A stretch of DNA of 64,000 nt from Trifolium pratense (lineage: Eukaryota; Streptophyta; Magnoliopsida; Fabales; Fabaceae), in assembly GCF_020283565.1 (NCBI RefSeq), contig NC_060063.1:23986777-24050776 (forward strand). Direction: 5' to 3'. Below the pieces are notes generated by a model that worked only from the letters and a program-made list of their open reading frames with translations, did not search any database and had not been told where the DNA came from. Position numbers and translations under genes: made by a program. Every line of letters begins with the position of its first letter. The first letter of the stretch is position 1. Below, piece by piece: positions 57,085 through 64,000 of the stretch.

Positions 57085-57204
57085 AAGGTCGGTTCATGTG
57101 GAATCAATTAGGATTAGTTGCCCATATATTCAACTTGTGTAGAGATAACACTGTTGATATTACTTTTCTAAGTTTGTTCTTGGATTGGTTGGTTGTTCAG
57201 GATC

Positions 57205-60200
57205 ATGACGGCTAGGGCTAACAATCAGATGGCAGATGCGATAGCTACTTTGACCAACATCGTGGCTAGAGATCATCAACCCGGGAGGGAAGATGAGATG
57301 AGGTTGGAGAGGTTTATGAAGCATAATCCAAAGCTTTTCACTGGAGGCTATGCTCCGGAGGCTGCTGTCAAGTGGATAGAAGAAGTAGAGATTGTCTTTA
57401 AGGCTATGAGGTGTACCGAGGAGAGTAAGTTGACCTTGGGTACTTATGTACTTCGCGAGGAAGCTAACAAGTGGTGGAAGAATGCTAAGCTGAGGATGGG
57501 AATTGGTGGTGTGGTAATCACTTGGGAGATGTTCAAGGGAGAGTTCTTGAGGAAGTACTTTCCGGCTGATATTAGGAACAAGAAAGTGGTGGAGTTCATG
57601 GAGCTCAAGCAAGGGAACATGTCTGTGGCGGAGTATTCCGTGAAGTTTGAGGAGCTATGTGCGTTTAGTCCGCACTACAACACCGTGGAAGCTGAGAATG
57701 ACAATTGTGTCAAGTTTGAAAGTGGGTTGCGCCCGGACATCAAGCATCTTATCGGATTTTCTCAAATCCGAGACTTTGCAACTTTGGTGGATAAGTGTCG
57801 TATCTGTGATGATGATGGAAAGGCCAAGACTAATTACTACAAGGCCATGAGTGACAAGAGAGGAAAAGGTCAAGACCGTGGGAAGCCCTATGGTGACAAA
57901 GGAAAGAAGGTTGTTGAGACTAGTGGTGGAAAGAAGAGAGGTGGTGGACAATGCTATAGGTGTGGAGAAGTGGGCCATAAGTCTTATGAATGCCCAGGGA
58001 AAGGAGACAAATGTTTCAATTGTGGAAAGTGGGGACATAGGTCCGATGTTTGTCAAGTGAAGGTGACTTGCTTCAATTGTGGTGAAGAGGGTCACAAGAG
58101 TCCTATGTGCAAGAAGCCGAAGAAGACTATGGGAAAGGTGTTTGCTTTGAGTGGAGATGATGCGGATCAGGGGGATAATCTCATTAGAGGTACGTGTTTC
58201 ATCTATAACACTCCTTTAATTGCGATTATTGATACGGGAGCAACACATTCTTTTATATCCGTTGATTGCATGAAGCGTCTTAGTATACCTGTGTCTGAAA
58301 TGTCTGGTCGTATGGAAATAGAAACTCCTGCTAATGGTTCTGTAACTACCCGTCTCGTATGTCGTGACTGTCCCGTAACCGTGTTTGGTAGACACTTCGG
58401 AATGGACCTAGTGTGTATCCAACTTAGTGGAATAGATGTTATCTTTGGTATGAACTGGTTGATATTTAATCGAGTCCATATCAATTGTTGCGAGAAGACT
58501 GTTGTGTTTCCTAAACCGGAAGAGAGTTCGCATTTGATGAGTAAGAAAGAAGTAGTAGAATCGTTGAAGGAACCTGTAGAAGTGTATGCGTTGTTTGCGT
58601 CCTTGAAGATGGAAGGTGAAGTTAAGGTGGAAGAGTTACCGGTTGTTTGTGAATTTCCCGATGTATTTCCGGAAGACGTGTCAGATGTACCGCCGAAAAG
58701 AGAAGTAGAGTTTACGATTGATTTGGTACCTGGTACTAGTCCGATATCTATGGCGCCGTATCGAATGTCAGCGTCAGAGTTGAATGAGTTGAAGAAGCAA
58801 CTAGAGGAACTACTTGAGAAGAAGTTTATTCGACCTAGTGTATCGCCGTGGGGTGCACCTGTGTTGTTGGTTAAGAAGAAAGAAGGGAGTATGAGGTTGT
58901 GTATCGACTACCGACAGTTGAACAAAGTGACGATCAAGAATAAGTATCCACTTCCGAGGATAGATGATTTGATGGATCAATTGGTTGGAGCTTGCGTGTT
59001 TAGTAAGATTGATTTGAGATCCGGATACCATCAGATTAGAGTGAAAACGGAAGATATACCAAAGACTGCTTTTAGGACGAGGTATGGTCATTATGAATAT
59101 TCGGTGATGCCTTTTGGTGTGACCAATGCACCTGGTGTTTTTATGGAGTACATGAATAGGATTTTTCATTCATTCTTGGACAAGTTTGTTGTGGTATTCA
59201 TCGATGATATTTTAGTTTACTCAAAGTCCGAAGAGGAACATAAGGAGCATTTGCGGATTGTTTTACAAGTTTTGAAGGAGAAGAAGTTGTATGCCAAATT
59301 GTCGAAGTGTGAATTTTGGTTGAAAGAAGTAAGTTTTCTTGGTCATGTGATTTCAAGTGGAGGAATAGCGGTTGACCCAACGAAAGTTGATGCCGTATTG
59401 CAATGGGGAACGCCGGAGTCTGTTTCTGAGATAAGAAGTTTTCTTGGATTGGCTGGTTATTATAGGAGGTTCATTGAGGGATTTTCGAAGTTGGCTTTGC
59501 CTTTGACGCAATTGACTCGGAAGGATCAAGCGTTTGTTTGGGATGGGAAGTGCGAGGAAAGTTTTCAAGAGCTTAAGAAGAGGTTGACTACCGCGCCTGT
59601 GTTGATTTTGCCGGATGCTAAGGAATCTTTCGTCGTGTATTGTGATGCTTCGAAGATGGGACTAGGAGGTGTGCTTATGCAAAAAGGTCAAGTGGTAGCG
59701 TATGCGTCGAGACAACTGAAGGTTCACGAGAGGAACTATCCGACACACGATCTTGAGTTAGCCGCAGTTGTGTTTTCATTGAAAGTATGGAGGCATTACT
59801 TGTATGGATCGAAGTTTGAAGTCTTTAGTGATCACAAGAGTTTGAAGTATCTATTCGATCAGAAGGAGTTGAATATGAGACAAAGAAGATGGCTCGAATT
59901 TTTGAAGGATTATGACTTTGATTTGAGTTATCACCCCGGAAAAGCTAATGTGGTGGCCGATGCGTTGAGTAGGAAATCATTGCACATGTCATCACTAATG
60001 GTGAAAGAGTTAGAGTTGATTGAAGAATTCCGAGATTTGAGTCTAGTGTGTGAAGTGACTCCTAAGAGTGTGAAATTGGGAATGTTGAAGCTGACGAATT
60101 CTTTTCTAGAGAATATCAAAGAATGTCAAAAGACGGATAAGAAGTTAATGGAGAAGTTGGCAATAGTAGTTGAGGAAGGAAAAGAAGCTAATTTCAAAGT

Positions 60201-61626
60201 TGACGAGAATGGACTCGTGAGACTTCATGGAAGAGTGTGCGTGCCCGATGTGCCAGAAATGAAGAAGATGATTTTGGAAGAAGGTCATAGGAGTGGAATG
60301 AGCATTCACCCTGGAGTAACCAAGATGTATCAAGATTTGAAGAAGTTATTTTGGTGGCCAGGAATGAAGAGGCAAATTTCTGAGTTTGTTTATGCTTGCC
60401 TAGTTTGTCAGAAGTCGAAGATAGAACATCAGAAACCGTCTGGTTTGTTGCAACCTTTGTTTATACCGGAATGGAAGTGGGATAGTATTGCGATGGATTT
60501 TGTGGGAGGTTTACCCAAGACTACTAAAGGTTATGAAGTGATTTGGGTGGTAGTAGATCGTTTGACGAAGTGTGCGCATTTTATTGCTATTAAGAAAGGT
60601 ACCTTGGTGCCTAAGTTGGCCGAGATCTATGTGGAGCAAATTGTGAAGTTACATGGTATTCCGTCGAGTATTGTTTCGGATCGAGATCCGAGGTTTACTT
60701 CGAGATTTTGGGAAAGTTTACAAGAGGCTTTAGGGACTAAGTTGAGGTTGAGTTCGGCTTATCATCCTCAAACGGATGGCCAATCGGAAAGGACAATACA
60801 ATCTTTAGAAGATTTGTTGAGAGCTTGTGTTTTGGAGCAAGGAGTAAGTTGGGATTCATGTTTGCCATTGATCGAGTTCACGTACAACAATAGTTTTCAT
60901 TCGAGTATTGGAATGGCACCTTTTGAGGCTTTGTATGGAAGGAGGTGTAGAACACCGCTTTGTTGGTTTGAATCCGGAGAGAGTGTGATTCTTGGTCCGG
61001 AGATTGTGCAAGAGACTACGGAAAAGATTAGAATGATTAGGGAGAAGATGAAAGCGTCTCAGAGTCGTCAAAAGAGTTATCATGACAAGAGGAGAAAAGA
61101 CATTGAATTTCAAGAAGGTGATCATGTTTTCTTAAGAGTTACATCGACTACCGGAATAGGACGTGCGTTGAAGTCGAGGAAGTTGACGTCGAAGTTTATT
61201 GGTCCTTATCAGATTTTGAAAAGAGTGGGAAAAGTGGCGTATAGGATTGCTTTACCGCCATCATTGGCGAATTTGCACGATGTGTTTCACGTGTCACAAT
61301 TGAGGAAATATGTAAGAGACCCGTCACATGTGATTGAATCGGATGATGTTCAAGTGAGGGACGACTTAACGGTCGAGACTGTGCCTTTGAGAATCGAAGG
61401 TAGAGAAGTGAAGAGGTTGAGAAATAAGGATATCGCCTCGGTGAAGGTAGTATGGGGAGGACCCGCTGGTGAGAATGCGACTTGGGAATTGGAGAGCAAG
61501 ATGATGAGTTCGTATCCAGAGTTATTTCCAGGTAATTTTCGAGGGCGAAAATTCTTTAAGGAGGGTAGAGTTGTAACGACCCAATTTTTATTTATATGTT
61601 TTAATGAGTTAAAATATTTTATTTAA
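57205..61626 (+). CDS. Gag-Pol polyprotein with chromodomain
   Basis: 1473 residues from ATG 57205 ([13 protein letters not shown]). Gag capsid region ([15 protein letters not shown] ... WWKNAK). Three CCHC knuckles [28 protein letters not shown] and [14 protein letters not shown] (about 250-302). Protease [10 protein letters not shown] (about 340). Reverse transcriptase with CIDYRQLNK and FIDDILVYS (about 665). RNase [12 protein letters not shown] (about 811). Integrase HHCC ([11 protein letters not shown] ... CLVCQKSK, about 1030-1072) and D-D-E in AMDFVGG, SDRDPRF and DGQSERT. Chromodomain near 1392-1440 ([19 protein letters not shown]...YPELF), which in chromoviruses directs integration to marked chromatin. 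The last 17 codons lie in the 3' LTR. No break seen. Confidence 0.96.
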   Translation: MTARANNQMADAIATLTNIVARDHQPGREDEMRLERFMKHNPKLFTGGYAPEAAVKWIEEVEIVFKAMRCTEESKLTLGTYVLREEANKWWKNAKLRMGIGGVVITWEMFKGEFLRKYFPADIRNKKVVEFMELKQGNMSVAEYSVKFEELCAFSPHYNTVEAENDNCVKFESGLRPDIKHLIGFSQIRDFATLVDKCRICDDDGKAKTNYYKAMSDKRGKGQDRGKPYGDKGKKVVETSGGKKRGGGQCYRCGEVGHKSYECPGKGDKCFNCGKWGHRSDVCQVKVTCFNCGEEGHKSPMCKKPKKTMGKVFALSGDDADQGDNLIRGTCFIYNTPLIAIIDTGATHSFISVDCMKRLSIPVSEMSGRMEIETPANGSVTTRLVCRDCPVTVFGRHFGMDLVCIQLSGIDVIFGMNWLIFNRVHINCCEKTVVFPKPEESSHLMSKKEVVESLKEPVEVYALFASLKMEGEVKVEELPVVCEFPDVFPEDVSDVPPKREVEFTIDLVPGTSPISMAPYRMSASELNELKKQLEELLEKKFIRPSVSPWGAPVLLVKKKEGSMRLCIDYRQLNKVTIKNKYPLPRIDDLMDQLVGACVFSKIDLRSGYHQIRVKTEDIPKTAFRTRYGHYEYSVMPFGVTNAPGVFMEYMNRIFHSFLDKFVVVFIDDILVYSKSEEEHKEHLRIVLQVLKEKKLYAKLSKCEFWLKEVSFLGHVISSGGIAVDPTKVDAVLQWGTPESVSEIRSFLGLAGYYRRFIEGFSKLALPLTQLTRKDQAFVWDGKCEESFQELKKRLTTAPVLILPDAKESFVVYCDASKMGLGGVLMQKGQVVAYASRQLKVHERNYPTHDLELAAVVFSLKVWRHYLYGSKFEVFSDHKSLKYLFDQKELNMRQRRWLEFLKDYDFDLSYHPGKANVVADALSRKSLHMSSLMVKELELIEEFRDLSLVCEVTPKSVKLGMLKLTNSFLENIKECQKTDKKLMEKLAIVVEEGKEANFKVDENGLVRLHGRVCVPDVPEMKKMILEEGHRSGMSIHPGVTKMYQDLKKLFWWPGMKRQISEFVYACLVCQKSKIEHQKPSGLLQPLFIPEWKWDSIAMDFVGGLPKTTKGYEVIWVVVDRLTKCAHFIAIKKGTLVPKLAEIYVEQIVKLHGIPSSIVSDRDPRFTSRFWESLQEALGTKLRLSSAYHPQTDGQSERTIQSLEDLLRACVLEQGVSWDSCLPLIEFTYNNSFHSSIGMAPFEALYGRRCRTPLCWFESGESVILGPEIVQETTEKIRMIREKMKASQSRQKSYHDKRRKDIEFQEGDHVFLRVTSTTGIGRALKSRKLTSKFIGPYQILKRVGKVAYRIALPPSLANLHDVFHVSQLRKYVRDPSHVIESDDVQVRDDLTVETVPLRIEGREVKRLRNKDIASVKVVWGGPAGENATWELESKMMSSYPELFPGNFRGRKFFKEGRVVTTQFLFICFNELKYFI
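61557..61571 (+). other. Polypurine tract of the chromovirus
   Basis: AAGGAGGGTAGAG directly before the 3' LTR. It is also codons of the gag-pol ORF (KEGR). Confidence 0.8.
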
Positions 61627-62829
61627 CGTGGCATTTTAATTAAGTTAATAACTAGAGTCATTTATCGAGTACTTTAGTTATTAGGCGAGTAGTAAGAGTT
61701 AACTCGAATTGGGCCAAGCCAATGGGCTTGAGGCCCAATGGGCCGAGTAAGCTTGAGTGGGGCGGCCATATGGCCAAGTCCAAGAGGGAACATTTCATTA
61801 TGTTCTTGTTCTTGAGGTTGGAGAGAGAAGAGAGCTCAAGTAGAGCTAGGGCAAGGAAGTGAGGAGAATCAAGATCAAATCTTCGTATTTTCTTCGAATC
61901 CAGGTATGAGAGTAGATTCCTTAATCGTGGGTGACTCGAGGAAGGGGAGAATGTCGATTTCTCCTCACCCGAACTTCCTCCACCCCATTTTCGTTTTAGA
62001 TAGGAATGGATTTTCTTGATGAAATTCGTTCCTAAGGTTCTTGTTGTGTTTAACATGCTTGTAACATGATTAATGAACGGAAATATTTGCTAAGAACGAG
62101 TTTTCTAATGGATTAAACTCAAGAACTTAGTGTTCTTGAGAGTTTTGATGAAATGGTGTAAATCCTTACTTTTTCGATGTTAACGATGTAGATCGGGAAA
62201 ACTAACCGTCCTTTTATGCTTAAACATGTTTGTTACACTTGTATATGAACTTATTTGGGATTTATAACATGAAAAATGGGATTTTTGGGTGATTTGGTGT
62301 AGAAATCGCAAGTTTTGAACTGTCCTGACAGGAAGGGTTCGCTCAGCGAACGTGTGGCGAACAGCTCGCCACAGCTCGCTGCAGCTCGCCTTGAGCAGGG
62401 GACTTCCTGGTGAGGTTCGCCATGTCTCGCTGAGCCTTCGCTCAGCGAATAGTTCGCTGAAGCTCGCCAAAGCTCGCTATGAGCAGGTGACTTGCTGGTG
62501 AGGTTCGCCATGTCTCGCTAAGCCTTCGCTTAGCGAAGGCCTCTGTTCCTGCAACTTTTTGTTGATGTTTTACAGTGCTTGTAGGCAATTGTAACTTGGT
62601 TTAATGGTATTCTTACATGATTGTTGATGCTTGTTGATGCTATAACGATTGTTAATCATGTATGATGTTGTAAATGACGAATATTAAGGTTTTGTTAATC
62701 TTAATAATGACGTATGTTGGATAGTGTTCCACATAGTAAATGACGAGCTTTATGCTAAATAATTGTTGGTGGATTCATGAAAAACATATACATGCATTCA
62801 TGAATTTTGTTGTTGTATATTGGATATTC
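61572..62829 (+). repeat. 3' LTR of the chromovirus, first 1258 bp
   Basis: Matches 54941-56198 without a difference that I noticed. Cut after GGATATTC by the next insertion. The hairpin array is present up to the left arm of the third unit. Confidence 0.94.
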
Positions 62830-64000
62830 TGTAACACCCAAACCCATTATTTATATATTTCTACCTTTAGTAAAATCTTTTTCAAAATACGCGGCGGAAA
62901 ATCAAAGTTTGTTATTATTAAAAGTCATGGTTCGAGCATTACACTCTTCAATCAAAATAATACTAATGTAATTAATTAGTAAAAAAACAGTGTTTATACA
63001 AATCTTAAATCAAATAATATGTTTATTGATTATACAAAACAACCTAGGTAAGGAGACTCTATATACAATATAAAACCCCTTTTCCCGTGTCACAATCAGA
63101 GCGGAGCTTCACCGACGACTCGACATCGAATACCACAAAATCCTGTAAAATCTGGACCCCCAACGGTCCAGCACATAACACATAAAAGAGAGTTAGACAA
63201 CATACTCAAAATATAAGTGTAAGTAAATGGTACTTAAACACTTCTTCATAAAAACATGCATAATCATACATTATACATATACATCACCATCATTCATGCA
63301 TATTCATATATCATGCATATACTTCATTTATCACATAATCAGTCATCCACAAAGTACACCAAACATATAGTTTCACGTCGTCTCGGACAATACCAAAACA
63401 TCAACAAATACATCGTTCAGATTATGGTCATGACGGACCCTGCGTTGTTCATTTTATAGTCATGACGGACTCTGCTCCTCACATACGGATTAACAATCAA
63501 CATTTACCAAGTATGTGTCAAACATCATTTATCATAAAATGCACACATAATCCCTAATGCAATCTAATGCTTCACATTCATGCTATGTCCTCTAGACACC
63601 TCTAATGCATGTGGTACCATCGTCTTTATTAGAGTATCTTACCTCTAATATTCGTCTTTATCGAACAATATAGTTCGATATCCGTCTTTATTGGACAAGC
63701 CAATATACAACAACAATTCATGAATGCATGTATATGTTTTTCATGAATTTACTCACAATCATTTTAATTAGCATTAAGCTCGTCATTTATAAATGTGGAA
63801 CACTATCCAACATTCCGTCTTTATTAAGATAACACTATACCTTAATATACGTCTTTATCGAATAACATAATTCGATATCCTTCTTTATTAAGTTGATTAA
63901 CACCTTAATATACTTCTTTGACATTTAAACAAACATCATCAATAGTCATCTTCCAAAACAAGATACACACACATAATCCAATTGCATACATCATCACAAA
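62830..64000 (-). repeat. Third gypsy LTR, minus orientation, continuing past the window
   Basis: Begins TGTAACACCCAAACCC, the inverse of the chromovirus LTR end, and shares CCCAACGGTCCAGCACATAAC and TTTCACGTCGTCTCGGACAA with the solo LTR and with the inverse of the chromovirus LTR. Inserted in the chromovirus 3' LTR; the expected 5-bp target TATTC lies to its left. Whether it is a solo LTR or an entire element cannot be seen. Confidence 0.85.
63621..63926 (-). repeat. Hairpin array in the third gypsy LTR
   Basis: Units begin CGTCTTTA or CTTCTTTA. Stems: TATTAGAG/CTCTAATA, TATCGAAC/GTTCGATA, TATTGG/CCAATA (63621-63710), then TATTAAG/CTTAATA, TATCGAAT/ATTCGATA, TATTAAG/CTTAATA (63815-63911). 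All perfect, with different loops. Confidence 0.85.

Larger units (their letters stand above)
54941..62829 (+). mobile_element. Chromovirus (Ty3/gypsy, probably Tekay-type), 3' LTR cut
   Basis: 5' LTR 54941-57068, primer site, one intact gag-pol ORF with a C-terminal chromodomain, polypurine tract, and a 3' LTR from 61572 interrupted at 62829. Left target sequence is CAATC (54936-54940); the right copy is outside the window. The overlapping parts of the two LTRs (1258 bp) look identical to me, so insertion was recent. Confidence 0.95.

Noticed and set aside
57193..57204. Start of the chromovirus ORF at the TTG at 57193
   Set aside because: The first ATG, at 57205, lies four codons later and gives a normal Gag start.

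Overview
This is plant nuclear DNA, almost certainly from a legume. The evidence is the two kinds of Sirevirus (Ty1/copia with an envelope-like ORF), a chromodomain Ty3/gypsy element, CACTA, MULE, hAT and Stowaway elements, and fragments of plant genes and of plastid psbC. The legume assignment is an inference from SIRE1-like elements; I cannot name a species. The window is a nest of retrotransposons with one apparently intact single-exon host gene (13253-13759, minus strand). No bacterial-type operon, rRNA, tRNA or CRISPR array was seen.

Layout. 1-9860: the 3' part of a plus-strand Sirevirus, called E1 here: gag end, pol, a separate envelope-like ORF, a small antisense ORF and the 3' LTR. 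It sits inside an older Sirevirus LTR remnant (9861-10573). 10574-15239: a gene-poor stretch with four related hAT-type MITEs, the host membrane-protein gene and a foldback MULE with a 9-bp target duplication that carries a piece of plastid psbC. 15240-25274: a complete minus-strand Sirevirus, E3, of a different subfamily, with 5-bp target duplications, an intact gag-pol ORF and an envelope-like ORF in the same frame behind one UAG. 25275-34197: a Stowaway MITE, a LINE 3' remnant, a copia LTR fragment, a CACTA end, and a LON2 protease pseudogene with a 3.8-kb CACTA element in an intron.

34198 to the end is one nest. A degenerate copia element, C4 (LTR 34198-35499), was hit just after its primer binding site by a complete minus-strand Sirevirus, E2 (35526-47591, same family as E1), in its gag/pol by a gypsy solo LTR (50288-52245), and in its RNase H region by a nearly intact chromovirus (from 54941). 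The 3' LTR of that chromovirus is cut at 62829 by another gypsy LTR that runs off the window.

Most interesting: (a) E1 and E2 both carry, antisense between the envelope-like ORF and the LTR, a compact TATA-ORF-AATAAA cassette for a 101-102 residue acidic protein; (b) three related gypsy LTRs carry arrays of short hairpins whose stems differ from unit to unit but stay self-complementary; (c) E3 has a UAG-CAG-UUA readthrough signal joining Pol to the envelope-like ORF, whereas E1/E2 place the envelope-like ORF behind a promoter-like spacer; (d) the MULE has fused a psbC fragment to an exon-like segment.
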